A stretch of DNA of 64,000 bases, taken from Leptospira kmetyi serovar Malaysia str. Bejo-Iso9 (GTDB lineage Bacteria > Spirochaetota > Leptospiria > Leptospirales > Leptospiraceae). Made by a program: the position numbers and the translations under genes. The notes under the pieces are model-generated. The model was not told the origin of the DNA. It saw only the letters and a program-made list of their open reading frames with translations, and ran no database searches. Shown one piece after another: positions 1-13,570 of the stretch. Location: contig NZ_AHMP02000001.1 in the NCBI RefSeq assembly GCF_000243735.2, positions 368,986 to 432,985 on the forward strand, read 5' to 3'. Within the stretch, counting starts at the first letter, position 1. Each line of letters opens with the position of its first letter.

Positions 1-114
1 CTTTTCCGGCACGATCGTTTCCACGGTTCCGGCGTCCAACTCCGCGACTCCGGCCGAACCCGCACAAAACATTACAATCCAAGAATATAATAAAATCCGA
101 ATTTGTTTTCTCAT
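1..114 (-). CDS. Exported protein, 5' part only (cut by window edge)
   Basis: The first 38 codons are visible. They encode a signal peptide: positive MRKQ start, hydrophobic stretch to about residue 22, then VAELDAG. Its ATG overlaps the stop of the upstream DUF58 gene in an ATGA arrangement, so the two are translationally coupled and belong to one operon with moxR. In moxR-DUF58 operons the next gene usually encodes a membrane or periplasmic partner such as a DUF4381 or BatA/BatD-type protein. That identity is inferred from context only. A cysteine at residue 17 could be a relaxed spirochaetal lipobox. Confidence 0.6.
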   Translation of the reverse strand, partial: MRKQIRILLYSWIVMFCAGSAGVAELDAGTVETIVPEK

Positions 115-941
115 TTTGAAAAATACCGGATCAGATCCTTGGATTTCAAATCCTGTTCGGTCAGATCCAAAAAGGAGGATTGAAAATAAGAACGCAAGGA
201 TTTGAGTTCGTATTCGGGAGAAAAACTTTTCCCCAAAAGCCCGCCGGTTTTTTCTTCGGGGTCGCGCGTATAAAAAAAGGACATTAATGATTTCGGCGGA
301 TCGACTTCAAGCGGGTCCCGAAATCGAACCGCGTGCAGGGAATAATGTTTTTTCAAACCGGAATATTTTTTTAGACTTCGGATTCCGATGAAGTCGCTTA
401 ACAAAAACACTTCCGCGTGTCTATGAACCCGGTTTTTCAGATATTGAAACGGTAAAAGAGGATCGGAAGGGCGCGCTACGAGGTCCTTTGCGGAAATCTT
501 TTTCAAAACGGGAAGCAATTCGTCTCTCGACTTTAAAAAATCGGTTTCCCATTCCACCTTGTCGCAATAAAGAACGATCTTAACGCGATTCCCCTTTTGA
601 ACATAAAGCAAGGAAACGAGCGCGAGAACTTGAAACGCGTTTTCCGCGCGGGAAAATTCTCCCGAACCCCATTCCATCGAAGAGGATATATCGTAAAAAA
701 GAATGGCCTGTCTTTCCTTCTCTTCGTAAAATTCTCGGACGTAAAGTTCTCCGAAACGGGAGGTCACGTTCCAATCGATGAGACGCGTATCGTCTCCGAA
801 ACTGTAAAGACGAACGTCTTTGAAGTCGAGACCTCTTCCCCGTTTGGAACTTTCCGCGCTTCCCGTCTTTTCCTTTAAGGAACGGGTTTTGCGTCCGAGC
901 TCCAAACTCGATAGAATCGATAAGAATTCTTTGCGGATCAT
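111..941 (-). CDS. DUF58 domain protein (MoxR-associated, VWA-like)
   Basis: 276 residues. The N-terminal half carries the DUF58 signature: a GRGLDF-type motif, then [10 protein letters not shown] at roughly residues 49-58. A MIDAS-like DISSSM follows near residue 84, so the C-terminal part probably folds like a von Willebrand A domain that binds a divalent metal. DUF58 proteins are coded next to MoxR AAA+ ATPases and are thought to be their substrate or adaptor in envelope complex maturation; the exact function is unknown. It lies 23 bases downstream of moxR and its stop overlaps the next start by 4 bases. The ATG at 941 gives the full domain. Confidence 0.85.
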   Translation of the reverse strand: MIRKEFLSILSSLELGRKTRSLKEKTGSAESSKRGRGLDFKDVRLYSFGDDTRLIDWNVTSRFGELYVREFYEEKERQAILFYDISSSMEWGSGEFSRAENAFQVLALVSLLYVQKGNRVKIVLYCDKVEWETDFLKSRDELLPVLKKISAKDLVARPSDPLLPFQYLKNRVHRHAEVFLLSDFIGIRSLKKYSGLKKHYSLHAVRFRDPLEVDPPKSLMSFFYTRDPEEKTGGLLGKSFSPEYELKSLRSYFQSSFLDLTEQDLKSKDLIRYFSK

Positions 942-964
942 AAGATCGTCCGGAAAACTCGGGC

Positions 965-1993
965 TTAAGGAACCGGAGTCGCCTCCACAACGGTTTGAAT
1001 CAGGGATTCAACGTTCAATTCCTCGGAGATCGCCTCGAAGGTAAGAAGAATTCTATGTCTTAAAATTTCCACGAGAGAAACCTTTACGTCCTCGGGGATC
1101 ACGTATGTTCTTCCGTTTAAAAGGGCATTCGCTTTAGAACTTTTTAATATACTCAAGGACGCGCGCGGAGAAGCTCCGTGACGGATATAAGGAATCAACT
1201 CGGGGACGGTTCTTTCCTCCGGTCTCGTATTGCGAACCAAACGAACGATATACGATTTGATCTTCTCTTCGATGAACACGTCGTCGAGCAAAGAGGAAAG
1301 TTTTAGAATCTCTTTGGCGGTGACCACCTTTTTGATCTTTCCGTTTTCGGCGTTGAGTTTTCCGTGTTGATCGAGGATCGCGACCTCTTCTTCCAAAGCG
1401 GGATAACTTACGTTGACTTTCATAAAAAAACGGTCCATCTGCGCTTCGGGCAAAGGATACGTTCCGTCCTGATCGATCGGGTTCTGCGTCGCGATCACGA
1501 GAAAGGGTTTATCGAGTTTATACGTTTTATCGCCGATCGTGATCGTCTTTTCTTCCATACTTTCCAGAAGAGCCGATTGAACCTTTGCGGGCGCGCGGTT
1601 GATTTCGTCGGCAAGAAGAACCCCTGTGAACACGGGTCCTTTTCTCGTTTCGAATTCCGTTGTCTTTGGATTGAATACGACTGTTCCGACAAGGTCGGCG
1701 GGTAAAAGATCGGGTGTGAATTGAATTCTTTTAAAGTCCAGATCGAGGGCGCCCGCGAGAGATCTTGCAAGCAATGTTTTTGCAAGACCGGGCATTCCTT
1801 CGAGCAGAACGTGACCCTGACATACGAGACAAACCAGGACGTTTCGAATGACTTCGTCTTGTCCGGTGATTTCTTTTCCCAATTCTTTTTTGAGAGTTTC
1901 CAGTTTGATTCTGGCAAACTCCACGTCTTCTGCGGAAAGCAGATCTTTTTCCATAAGGTAAGAATCGGACGACCTACGATCCGATTCAAGCAT
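965..1993 (-). CDS. MoxR-family AAA+ ATPase
   Basis: 342 residues, usual for the family (310-350). Walker A is GMPGLAKT at residues 66-73. Walker B is [10 protein letters not shown] about 60 residues further, followed by the ALLESMEE and [22 protein letters not shown] segments diagnostic of MoxR. These ATPases act as chaperones for metal insertion or assembly of VWA-domain partners. The DUF58 gene 23 bases downstream is the expected partner. The start is uncertain: the ATG at 1993 adds 13 residues before a second ATG at 1954, and neither has a clear Shine-Dalgarno sequence. Confidence 0.9.
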   Translation of the reverse strand: MLESDRRSSDSYLMEKDLLSAEDVEFARIKLETLKKELGKEITGQDEVIRNVLVCLVCQGHVLLEGMPGLAKTLLARSLAGALDLDFKRIQFTPDLLPADLVGTVVFNPKTTEFETRKGPVFTGVLLADEINRAPAKVQSALLESMEEKTITIGDKTYKLDKPFLVIATQNPIDQDGTYPLPEAQMDRFFMKVNVSYPALEEEVAILDQHGKLNAENGKIKKVVTAKEILKLSSLLDDVFIEEKIKSYIVRLVRNTRPEERTVPELIPYIRHGASPRASLSILKSSKANALLNGRTYVIPEDVKVSLVEILRHRILLTFEAISEELNVESLIQTVVEATPVP

Positions 1994-2061
1994 TCTTCGA
2001 ACTGCGAAACCTGTGTTGCGAAATTCAGATCGCTCCGGAGTTAGGCCTCCGCGAATGCGCC

Positions 2062-2682
2062 TTAACGTTTCGCATCCCAGTTGCCCGAGCTATTGTTGCC
2101 TCGATATGTTCCGCTGATCGAACGCCCTTCCAAAACGCCCGAATATTTTTGGGAGAATGGAACGTTGCTACCGATCTCGGAACATTTCGCGCCGACACAG
2201 GAACGAACGAATTGAATCTGATTTCCTTTCGTAAAAATTCCGCCGAGCGGTTCCGCTTTTCCTTTTCCCCAATTCGAGAATTTTAGAATTCCGTAAAGTC
2301 TTCCGTTCTTCCCTCCGAAAAACTGGAGAGTTCCTTTGTGCGGACCGACGGTCAGTTGATACGTTCCCACGAAAAGTTTATCGTTTGCGGAAAGTTCGGC
2401 GGAGTCCGAAGGTTTTTCTTCTGCTAAGAATTCTATCTTTTCCACCGAGTCCGTGGGAATCTCCTGATCCGGATCGGTGATCTTTAAAATCTTACGATCC
2501 ATGGAAACGAGAATCCCCTGCGTGAAAGATCCGTTATACGTCACCTTTGCCGTTCTCCCGATATCCGAACCGGGGGCGCAACTTCTCAGAAGATAACCGA
2601 TGATAAAAAACAAAATCGCCGTGGGAATAAAAATGGTAAGATCGCGTTTCCAAAAGGAGCGCGGAGAATTTTCAGTGCTCAT
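2062..2682 (-). CDS. Membrane-anchored hypothetical protein
   Basis: 206 residues, family not recognised. A single hydrophobic segment at about residues 13-30 ([15 protein letters not shown]) follows a positive start, so it is probably a type II membrane protein. Its soluble part begins with a short YNG...KILKITD stretch like the small beta-barrel found at the start of other leptospiral envelope proteins (compare the gene at 19026-20000). The later part contains [15 protein letters not shown] and [15 protein letters not shown] segments, suggesting a beta-rich fold. It is 68 bases upstream of moxR on the same strand and could be co-transcribed with it. Confidence 0.7.
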   Translation of the reverse strand: MSTENSPRSFWKRDLTIFIPTAILFFIIGYLLRSCAPGSDIGRTAKVTYNGSFTQGILVSMDRKILKITDPDQEIPTDSVEKIEFLAEEKPSDSAELSANDKLFVGTYQLTVGPHKGTLQFFGGKNGRLYGILKFSNWGKGKAEPLGGIFTKGNQIQFVRSCVGAKCSEIGSNVPFSQKYSGVLEGRSISGTYRGNNSSGNWDAKR

Positions 2683-2724
2683 ACGATATTATCGGTGAAT
2701 TTCGAAAAGCATTCATACCGGAAA

Positions 2725-2757
2725 ACAAAAAAGCGGAAGCCTTTCAGCCTCCGCTTT
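2725..2757 (-). terminator. Intrinsic terminator, minus strand
   Basis: Read on the minus strand, an 11-bp stem (AAAGCGGAGGC / GCTTCCGCTTT, one G-U pair) with a short loop is followed by TTTTTTGTTTT. It lies just downstream of the MORN-repeat lipoprotein gene (stop at 2860) and should end its transcript. Confidence 0.75.
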
Positions 2758-2776
2758 CGATACGGTTTTTCGTTTT

Positions 2777-2811
2777 AAAACAAAGATCGATCAGACATCG
2801 GTCTTTGTTTT
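2777..2811 (-). terminator. Second hairpin in tandem with the terminator
   Basis: Perfect 15-base arms apart from one G-U pair (AAAACAAAGATCGAT at 2777-2791 and ATCGGTCTTTGTTTT at 2797-2811) enclose a 5-base loop. It lies between the lipoprotein stop and the terminator at 2725-2757. The T-rich end of the stem could itself support termination on the minus strand, so this may be a back-up terminator or a 3'-end stabilising hairpin. Confidence 0.5.
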
Positions 2812-2859
2812 GAACGTAGCTGAAACGAATTCAGCGAACCGCGGGAAAATTCCTCAGGA

Positions 2860-4179
<1,320 letters not shown>

Positions 4180-4279
4180 GATTATTCCTTGTAAGTTTAA
4201 AAACTTCCCACAAACGTTAAAGAGTCGAATTCAAAAGTCAAGAAATTCCGAAGCCGAGAATCGAACGGCTCCGCGAAAT

Positions 4280-5347
<1,068 letters not shown>

Positions 5348-5377
5348 GAGATTCTCCCGGTCGAAGAAGTTAATATG

Positions 5378-5403
5378 AAAAGAGCCGGTAAAGACACCGG
5401 CTC
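5378..5403 (-). terminator. Intrinsic terminator, minus strand
   Basis: On the minus strand GAGCCGGT (complement of 5396-5403) and ACCGGCTC (complement of 5382-5389) form a perfect 8-bp GC-rich stem with a 6-base loop, followed by TTTTC. It lies between the hypothetical gene ending at 5439 and the DUF1574 gene starting at 5347, so it ends the upstream transcript. Confidence 0.75.
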
Positions 5404-5438
5404 AGGTTCTTAGAGAAGCGGCTGACTGTCAAATGAAA

Positions 5439-5819
<381 letters not shown>

Positions 5820-5866
5820 CTTTCCTATAGGTTCCTTTTACCATCTTTTTTAGAGGCCTTGCACGT

Positions 5867-6289
5867 TCAAGATTTTTTAAGATAATCTCTCAAATGTTTT
5901 CCTTCTTCTTCCCATCCGTCCGACGCGGCTTCGATCCAAACGTCGTATTTATCGCCTACGGGATAACCCGAATTCGTTACTACCAACTTGGAAGAATGAT
6001 CGCCCAAGGAATGGAATTCCAACTTCAATTCGATTTCACCCGCGGGATGGTCCTGCCAAAGTAGTATCAATTCTTTTAAAGGAACTATCTTTTTATAAAT
6101 ACCGTTGGTTGTAAGATCGCCTTCCATTCCGAGTCTCCAAGTCCACGCAAAGTTAGCGCCTTCTTTCGGACGACCGGTGACCTTATCCGCGAGCCAATGA
6201 ATCAATTCCTCGTTTACGGTGACCGCGTTCCAAACCTTCATCAGAGGATAGTCGAACTGAAATTCCTTTACTATGCTTCTAGTTTCCAT
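5867..6289 (-). CDS. SRPBCC / AHSA1-like protein
   Basis: 140 residues, the normal size of the START/Bet v 1-like AHSA1 group. The N-terminus (FQFDYPLMKVWNAVT followed by HWLADKV) and the later GIYKKIVPLKELILLWQD and SKLVVTNSGYP segments match the family pattern of a helix-grip fold with a large hydrophobic cavity. Members bind hydrophobic ligands or act as co-chaperones; no enzymatic residue can be assigned. The stop is about 50 bases upstream of the GTG gene at 5819. The upstream dehydrogenase gene ends only 9 bases away, so the two are likely one operon. Confidence 0.75.
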   Translation of the reverse strand: METRSIVKEFQFDYPLMKVWNAVTVNEELIHWLADKVTGRPKEGANFAWTWRLGMEGDLTTNGIYKKIVPLKELILLWQDHPAGEIELKLEFHSLGDHSSKLVVTNSGYPVGDKYDVWIEAASDGWEEEGKHLRDYLKKS

Positions 6290-6298
6290 GCTTTCCTT

Positions 6299-7102
<804 letters not shown>

Positions 7103-7255
7103 TTCCAGAGCATTCTTCCCGCAAGAAGGAAGTATTCAAGAATTTTTTGTCTCTTAAAACCGCACAAACCCGACAAACCTCTTTGATTCCGGGGGAAGAA
7201 GAGTGACGTTTATCGGGTTACAAACGTATATCGATTCCAATCGATCTACGGAGAA

Positions 7256-8533
7256 TCAGGTCGATCCGTTGTTGTCCGCGCTGATTTCGTCTTGAATCAC
7301 TCTCGCTTCGGCGCGGAACGCGATGTAAGACCAAACCCAAGTGATTAAAATCGTAACCTTATTCTTAAATCCGACCTGATAGAATAAGTGAACGAACAAC
7401 CAAGCGAGCCAACCGAAAAGACCTTTCATCTTCAACACGCCGACCTGAGCGACCGCGTCCGTTCTTCCGATCGTAGCCATAGAACCCTTGTCGATATAAT
7501 GAAACGGTTTTCTTTTTTTTCCTTTGAGATCGTTTCGAATCAAGTCCGCGACGTATCTTCCCTGTTGCATCGCAACGGGAGAAACTCCGGGCAAAGGACG
7601 CTCCAATCCTTTGGAATAATTGGCGATATCCCCGATGACAAAAAGTTCGGGATGACCTTCCACGTTGCAGAACTCGTCCACCATCACACGACCGCCTCGA
7701 TCCAATGTTGCGCCTAACGTGCTTGCGATGGCGTTCGCCTGAACGCCCGCGGCCCAGATCACGGTTTGTGTGGGAATCGTTTTCCCTTCGAGTTGAACCC
7801 CGTGCTCGTTGATGTCGATCACTCGGGTCCCCACAAGAACCTCGACTCCCCTACTCTCCAGACGTTTTTTGGTGAATTCTCCCAAAGAAGCGTCGAAGGT
7901 CATGAGCAAACGGGGAGAAGCCTCGATCAAAGTGATCTTGGACAACGCGGGATCGATGGTATGAAACTCGTCTCGGATGATCTGATGCGAAAGTTCCGCG
8001 ATGGAACCCGCGAGTTCGACGCCGGTCGGTCCGCCGCCGATAATCACGTAGTTTAACAGCGATTTGACGACCTCGGGATCTCCGGATAATTCGGCTTTCT
8101 CGAAGGAGATCAAAAGTTTATGACGGATTTTAAGCGCGTCCTTGAGATTTTTCAGGCCGATCGTGTGTTTTTCCCAGTGATCGTTTCCGAAATAACTGGA
8201 TTTCGCGCCTGCGGACAATATTAGATAATCATAATTTGTTGAAGTGTTTTGATAGTAAACCGTCTTTGTCGCCGGGTCGATCTTGGTCGCCTCGCCCAAA
8301 ACTACGGTTACATTCTTACTTTCCCCAACCAAAGAACGGGTCGGAATCGCGATGTCCGCCGGACTTAAAACCGCGGTGGCGACTTGATACAAAAGAGGTT
8401 GGAAGAGGTGATGATTCTTTTTATCGATGACGGTGATGTCGAGGTTTTCGTTTTGGGAGAGTTTTTTAACGGCTTGTAAACCGCCGAAACCGGCGCCGAT
8501 GATGACTACTTTCTTTTTCTTGGATTCGCTCAT
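7256..8533 (-). CDS. ndh: Type II NADH dehydrogenase (NDH-2)
   Basis: 425 residues. A first dinucleotide-binding motif VVIIGAGFGGLQA (about residues 9-21) for FAD, and a second, YVIIGGGPTGVELAG, near residue 165 for NAD(P)H, are in the standard order. FVIGDIA near residue 300 is the conserved FAD-ribityl contact and is followed by the AMQQGRY segment of NDH-2. The last 80 residues contain a hydrophobic stretch (LFGWLAWLFVHLFYQVGF) typical for membrane attachment. The enzyme passes electrons from NADH to quinone without proton pumping. It probably feeds the menaquinone made via mqnD (31027-31851). Confidence 0.88.
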   Translation of the reverse strand: MSESKKKKVVIIGAGFGGLQAVKKLSQNENLDITVIDKKNHHLFQPLLYQVATAVLSPADIAIPTRSLVGESKNVTVVLGEATKIDPATKTVYYQNTSTNYDYLILSAGAKSSYFGNDHWEKHTIGLKNLKDALKIRHKLLISFEKAELSGDPEVVKSLLNYVIIGGGPTGVELAGSIAELSHQIIRDEFHTIDPALSKITLIEASPRLLMTFDASLGEFTKKRLESRGVEVLVGTRVIDINEHGVQLEGKTIPTQTVIWAAGVQANAIASTLGATLDRGGRVMVDEFCNVEGHPELFVIGDIANYSKGLERPLPGVSPVAMQQGRYVADLIRNDLKGKKRKPFHYIDKGSMATIGRTDAVAQVGVLKMKGLFGWLAWLFVHLFYQVGFKNKVTILITWVWSYIAFRAEARVIQDEISADNNGST

Positions 8534-8557
8534 GTGTGAGGAAGTTCCTCCGAAGAT

Positions 8558-9109
8558 TTAGGCTTTTAAATCCAGTTTTCTAGAGAGGAGAAATTCCAGA
8601 AAGTCTTCTGCGGTGTCGGAGACAATATTTTGCACTTCGTCGAAGTCCTTCAAGGTTCCGTAATACGGATCGGGAACTTCCGAATCCTTTTTGGAATCCT
8701 TCTGAAAAAAACGAAACAGCTGAACCTTCTTTCTTTCCTCGTCCGAAGAAGCGAGATACAAAACGTCCTTTTGATTCGATTTGTCCATGGTGAGAATGTA
8801 ATCGAATTCTCGGAAATCTTCCTTACGAAACTGTCTCGCCTTGTGAACGAGTTCGATTCCTTTTTTCCGCGCGGCTTGTCTCGTTCTAGGATCGGGCAAT
8901 TCTCCGATATGATAGCGTGACGTACCGCAGGAATCCACGAAGAATGAGGATTCTAAGTTTCGTCTTTGAATCAAATCCAAAAACGCGCCTTCCGCCGCAG
9001 GAGAACGGCAGATATTTCCGAGACAAACGAATAAAACCCGAATCGGATTTCCTCCGTGCGGGTTTTGTTTTTCAAAAGAATGATTTATTTCAGAGTGATC
9101 TTCGACCAT
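8558..9109 (-). CDS. Low-molecular-weight protein tyrosine phosphatase
   Basis: The catalytic P-loop is VCLGNICRSP (Cys-x5-Arg-Ser). The general acid is in DPYYG near the C-terminus, both exactly as in LMW-PTP/ArsC-like phosphatases. An open frame continues upstream to an ATG at 9163, which would overlap the preceding SDR gene by 79 bases. I prefer the ATG at 9109 (183 residues), which overlaps by 25 bases and starts 20 residues before the catalytic core. The overlap suggests translational coupling with the SDR. The physiological target is unknown. Confidence 0.85.
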   Translation of the reverse strand: MVEDHSEINHSFEKQNPHGGNPIRVLFVCLGNICRSPAAEGAFLDLIQRRNLESSFFVDSCGTSRYHIGELPDPRTRQAARKKGIELVHKARQFRKEDFREFDYILTMDKSNQKDVLYLASSDEERKKVQLFRFFQKDSKKDSEVPDPYYGTLKDFDEVQNIVSDTAEDFLEFLLSRKLDLKA

Positions 9110-9831
9110 AAAAACTCGGGAATCCGTTTCATAAGATATCCCACGAAGGCCCATGGGAACCAAGGAACTGTAGCCGATAAAACATTGTTTTCAATTCTTT
9201 TATAAATTTTTTGTGCGCCCTTCTCCACCGGAACTACGAACGGCCTCGACTTCATCTGATTGTTGATCGGCGTATCGATAAAACCCGGATGAATCACGGT
9301 CACAGAAACTCCGAAACGTTTTACTTCACCTCTCAAAGCTTCCATATACGTGGAAAGCCCCGCCTTCGAGGAAGAATAACTCGCGGAACCCGGAAGTCCT
9401 CTGAACGAAGCGACGGAAGAGATCGCGACAATCTGACCCGAGTTTTGTTTTTGAAAGATCGGAAGAACCGCTTCGACTCCGGCCATCGCTCCGATCAAAT
9501 TCGTTTCGATCACCGCGCGATCGGCTTCAAAACTTCTTCCTCCGTACGAAGAAGTCGTCGAAATCCCCGCGTTTAAGACGATTAGATCCAAACCTCCGAG
9601 TTCCTTTGCGAGTTTGGGAATCACTTTAAAATTCTGATCCGTATCCGCAACGTCAAGAGGCGCGAAAAGAATCTTTCCTTTGGCGCCCGCCGCTTTCAAT
9701 TCTTCCGCGATCTTCTTCAAAGAATCCTTTCTTCTCGCGGTAAGAGCCACGTTGGCGCCCGCTAACGCATACAATTTGGCCAATTCTTTGCCGATTCCGG
9801 AACTTGCACCTGTGATGATTACATTTTTCAT
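9085..9831 (-). CDS. Short-chain dehydrogenase/reductase
   Basis: 248 residues. TGASSGIG at residues 7-14, LNAGIS near residue 87, and a YSSSKAG active site near residue 150 define a classical SDR. The sequence after the active site (VIHPGFIDTPI) and a hydrophobic C-terminus (VPWFPWAFVGYLMKRIPEFLW) resemble membrane-associated SDRs with lipid-like substrates. It overlaps the phosphatase gene downstream. Upstream is a divergent promoter region shared with the diguanylate cyclase at 9984. Confidence 0.88.
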   Translation of the reverse strand: MKNVIITGASSGIGKELAKLYALAGANVALTARRKDSLKKIAEELKAAGAKGKILFAPLDVADTDQNFKVIPKLAKELGGLDLIVLNAGISTTSSYGGRSFEADRAVIETNLIGAMAGVEAVLPIFQKQNSGQIVAISSVASFRGLPGSASYSSSKAGLSTYMEALRGEVKRFGVSVTVIHPGFIDTPINNQMKSRPFVVPVEKGAQKIYKRIENNVLSATVPWFPWAFVGYLMKRIPEFLWSKITLK

Positions 9832-9983
9832 ACAGGACTACTTCATGTTAGATTATAAGATGCTTCAAACATTAATTTCAACTCAGGAATCGTTTATTTA
9901 GTTTACTGAAAAAACCTTCGAACCGTAAGTTTGTAAAAATAGCCTCTTTCGAGAGGAAGTGCGAAAAAGAAGGCGGTAAGGTT

Positions 9984-11000
9984 ATGGACCTGGACCAGCA
10001 AAATGAAATTACCAGACTGAAAAGTTTGGTGGAACTTTACGAAAGAATTTCCAGGCTCAGCGAAAGCGAACTTTTAGAAGCCGAAAAAACTCTCGAAGCC
10101 CAAGAGAACAACGCGGGAATGGCGAGGCTCGAATTGATCAAGATGAGCGAACAGCTCCGATCCATCCGAAACATAGGTCCCGATCTCAAAACCAAGGTCA
10201 TATCCTTACTCCACGATCAGGAATCGGGTCTGAAAGAATTCAAAACCCGCATCATCGAACTTTCCGCGAACAATCCGTTTTTCTATTCCGATTTTTTTAG
10301 AATCATATCGCATCTCGAAATCCAAGAGAACGACGCGCGGGAACTCTGGGACGATATCTACAACCACGGCGAGAACATGAGTTCTTCCCTGGGAAGAAGC
10401 GTGAACTTCGTCGTGTCGATGTTGGATTATATCTTCAGCAAAAAAAGAATCATCGAAAACCCGAAGATCGTGGAACTCTATTCGTTCGAAGAGATCATCC
10501 TAAACACGGTCATCGACGAGACGAGCGGGATCTACAACCGAAGATATTTCAACATCATTCTCAACAAAGAAATCAACCGAAGCGCGAGATACCAAAGGGA
10601 CTTTTGTCTTTTGATCTTCGACGTGGATAATTTCAAGATCATCAACGACACATACGGACACGGTTTCGGAGACGACATTCTCCGTTTGATCGCGGGAACG
10701 ATGCTTTATTCGTTTCGTCAAGAGGACATCTGTTGTAGAATCGGCGGGGAAGAATTCGCGGTGATCCTTCCGGAAACTCCGAAGGAAAACGCGCTCGTCG
10801 CGGCCAATCGTTTTCGAAATTATCTTTTGGAAGCGTCCATGAGTCAGTACGGTTTGGCGGTTACGGTTTCGGGTGGAATCTGCAGGTTTGCGGAAGACGG
10901 AAAGGATACGAACGAATTGTTTAAGAACGCGGACGCCGCTCTTTACAAAGCGAAAAAAACGGGAAAGGATAAGTTCCTCGTCTTCTCTTCGGACTTATAA
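9984..11000 (+). CDS. Diguanylate cyclase (GGDEF)
   Basis: 338 residues. The first 60 residues are a charged coiled coil (MDLDQQNEITRLKSLVEL...), followed by a helical domain to about residue 170 and a C-terminal GGDEF domain. The active site reads GGEEF, an accepted catalytic variant. RQED eight residues before it is the RxxD inhibitory site, so product inhibition by c-di-GMP is expected. The FDVDNFKIIND metal- and base-binding motif is intact. No membrane segment is present, so it is cytoplasmic, with signal input through the N-terminal helical region. AAGGCGGTAAGG precedes the ATG. Confidence 0.9.
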   Translation: MDLDQQNEITRLKSLVELYERISRLSESELLEAEKTLEAQENNAGMARLELIKMSEQLRSIRNIGPDLKTKVISLLHDQESGLKEFKTRIIELSANNPFFYSDFFRIISHLEIQENDARELWDDIYNHGENMSSSLGRSVNFVVSMLDYIFSKKRIIENPKIVELYSFEEIILNTVIDETSGIYNRRYFNIILNKEINRSARYQRDFCLLIFDVDNFKIINDTYGHGFGDDILRLIAGTMLYSFRQEDICCRIGGEEFAVILPETPKENALVAANRFRNYLLEASMSQYGLAVTVSGGICRFAEDGKDTNELFKNADAALYKAKKTGKDKFLVFSSDL

Positions 11001-11165
11001 GAATTTTAAAAAAGAACGGACGTTTGGATCGGAACGGTTTTGTGATTTCTTCGTCGTTCGTTCGCGACTTCCTATCGTTGTATCGTTACGTGATTTCGTT
11101 GCGGTTTTCGCTTTTGTCTTCGTCTTCGGTGCGTTTGAGACCTTCGTTACGCTTACGGACTTCGA

Positions 11166-11561
<396 letters not shown>

Positions 11562-11654
11562 TTTTTAAACCGACCTAAAATATTTGCTTCTTTACCAAAA
11601 AATCGCATATTGACAGATGAATATTAATTCTACCCCGGAAAAGTACACTCTTTT

Positions 11655-12836
11655 ATGATTTTCAATCTTCCACTTTTTATGGATACGTTCGGACTTTGTA
11701 TCCTGATTCTCGCATGTATCGTTTCCGATAAACCTTCCCGGATTCTTTTTTCATCTCCGCCCAAAAACCAAACTCCGGGAGGAAGAAGCGAATCCGTGGA
11801 CTTCATCCGGGGTCTTGCGATCACCGGAATCGTTTTTATCCACGTGAATTCGTATTATCAATACTTCGGTCCGAACGAAAACGCTTCGGCTTTGACTCTT
11901 GCTCTATCCAATCTTTCCCGATTCGGAGTTCCGGCCTTTATTCTTTCCTCGGGAATTTTTTTAAAGCCCACAAACCTTAGAGACTACTGGAAACCTAAGA
12001 TCCTTTCACTTTTGCTTCCATATTTCATCGTAAGTCTTCTGGCGGCCTATGTGAAACTCGGAACCCTGCCCGCTCTTGGGGATTTTTTAATCGGAATCGC
12101 CTTGGGAACCTGGTGCGCGCCCTATTATTTCGTTCCTCTTTTGGTTTCGTTTTATGTAATATTCCCTTTTTGCGCCCGATTCCTGAGCCAGTTTAACACG
12201 AAAAAGGCGGTTTTAAACTTTTTATTTATCGCGCTTATACTGAACTTCGTATCGAACCACGTCTTTCGTTATTCCGACATCGCTTGGATAAAGACGATCG
12301 AACCGATTCTTTTCACGGGTTTTATTTTCTTTTTCGCCTTCGGATTGTTAGCCGGAAAGTGGTTTAAGGAACCGAAAAGTTTTCTGATTCTTTCGGAAGA
12401 GAAATCTTCTCCCCTCACCTACTCCCTCCGGAGAATTCTTTTTTTCGGCCTTTCGATCTATCTGATCGCGGTTTTTGCCGCGGGTTATCTTTGGAAATTC
12501 GATTCCTCCAATCACCTGATCTTTTATCCGCTCGCAGCCTTTCTTTTTCTTTTCTTTTGGGCGGAAAAGGCTCAGGAACAAAAGGGACATAAAACTTTGA
12601 TCTCCGTTTTCGCCTTTGTGGGGAAAAACAGTATGGGGATTTTTTTGCTGCATCCGATTTTGATTCATCTGATGCACGCCTGGAGTCCTTTTGAATGGGG
12701 TCGGAATTACGCCTGGTTTTTGATTCCGGTTGTCGGTTTCGTCAACGTCGCGATTCCGCTCGGAGCTTGGCTCGCGGTTATGAAAGTTTTGGATCTGATT
12801 TTCAAACCGGGAAAACGCGGAAACTCCGCGAGTTAG
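11655..12836 (+). CDS. Acyltransferase 3 family membrane protein
   Basis: 393 residues with about ten hydrophobic segments. The family signature starts at about residue 48 (RSESVDFIRGLAITGIVFIHV), with the Arg and His conserved in acyltransferase family 3 (OafA/WecH/NodX). These integral inner-membrane enzymes O-acylate sugars of lipopolysaccharide, capsule or other glycans. The first 45 residues form an additional hydrophobic segment and are less conserved, so the start may lie slightly further in (Met at residue 9). It stands alone, convergent with the FMN reductase gene. Confidence 0.82.
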   Translation: MIFNLPLFMDTFGLCILILACIVSDKPSRILFSSPPKNQTPGGRSESVDFIRGLAITGIVFIHVNSYYQYFGPNENASALTLALSNLSRFGVPAFILSSGIFLKPTNLRDYWKPKILSLLLPYFIVSLLAAYVKLGTLPALGDFLIGIALGTWCAPYYFVPLLVSFYVIFPFCARFLSQFNTKKAVLNFLFIALILNFVSNHVFRYSDIAWIKTIEPILFTGFIFFFAFGLLAGKWFKEPKSFLILSEEKSSPLTYSLRRILFFGLSIYLIAVFAAGYLWKFDSSNHLIFYPLAAFLFLFFWAEKAQEQKGHKTLISVFAFVGKNSMGIFLLHPILIHLMHAWSPFEWGRNYAWFLIPVVGFVNVAIPLGAWLAVMKVLDLIFKPGKRGNSAS

Positions 12837-12941
12837 AATCTTAGGTCGATGTTTTGGTCGGAGCTCCGGCCGAAAACGCATCGGCAACGGATCAAAACGA
12901 ATTACGAAGCGGCCGTTGCCGTAGTTCCGACCGTTTTCGAT

Positions 12942-13544
12942 TTACATTCCGTTTGAGAATTCTTTTTTAACCGTTACGCCCGAATCGCGGACGGTTTTTA
13001 ACGCCTCTCCGTAACTCACGAGAACCTTCAGAGCGAAGTCGATTCGATCCCGGATATAAGAATCCTCTTTGCTCGCGGATTCGGGACCGTTCAAAACGTG
13101 TTCCGCGTCCCGAACTATGATATGTTCGGGGATATAACAAAGTTTCGTGTTCTTATAACTGCTCATCCGCAATTCCGCGATCGGATACGCGCCGCCTCGG
13201 CTCGCGGAAACCGCTCCGATCAACACGGGCTTATGACCGACAACTCCGTTGTTGCAATAAAGAATGAAATTTTTTAAACCGGGAGAAGCCATCCCCGAAT
13301 ATTCCGGCGTAACAAAAACGTATGCGTCCGCGCTTTTCAGCTCGGCTTCGATCGGCTTCCAGATTTTATCCCATTCTTCTCCGCCGTCCCAAAAGGAATC
13401 GTCCCAAACCGGAAGTTTATGATTTCCCAAGTCGAGGACCCAAGCCTGATGACCGAAGGATTCGAGACGACTTCCCATCCATTTTGCGACCTTTGCGGAC
13501 TGGGAAATTTTCCGGTGCGGACCGGCGATGATAGCGAGTTTCAT
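12942..13544 (-). CDS. NAD(P)H-dependent FMN reductase (flavodoxin-like fold)
   Basis: 200 residues. The N-terminal strand-loop MKLAIIAGPHRKISQSAKVA binds the FMN phosphate. VFVTPEYSGMASPGLKNFI (about residues 77-95) is the PEYN-type motif of the SsuE/chromate reductase family, with Ser in place of the usual Asn. GAVSASRGGAY is the next FMN-contacting loop. It is likely a soluble quinone, azo or chromate-type reductase. It starts 26 bases downstream of parB-1 on the same strand, so it is probably in the parAB-1 transcript. Confidence 0.82.
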   Translation of the reverse strand: MKLAIIAGPHRKISQSAKVAKWMGSRLESFGHQAWVLDLGNHKLPVWDDSFWDGGEEWDKIWKPIEAELKSADAYVFVTPEYSGMASPGLKNFILYCNNGVVGHKPVLIGAVSASRGGAYPIAELRMSSYKNTKLCYIPEHIIVRDAEHVLNGPESASKEDSYIRDRIDFALKVLVSYGEALKTVRDSGVTVKKEFSNGM

Positions 13545-13570
13545 ATTTTCTCCGTAATAAAAGGAATCGA

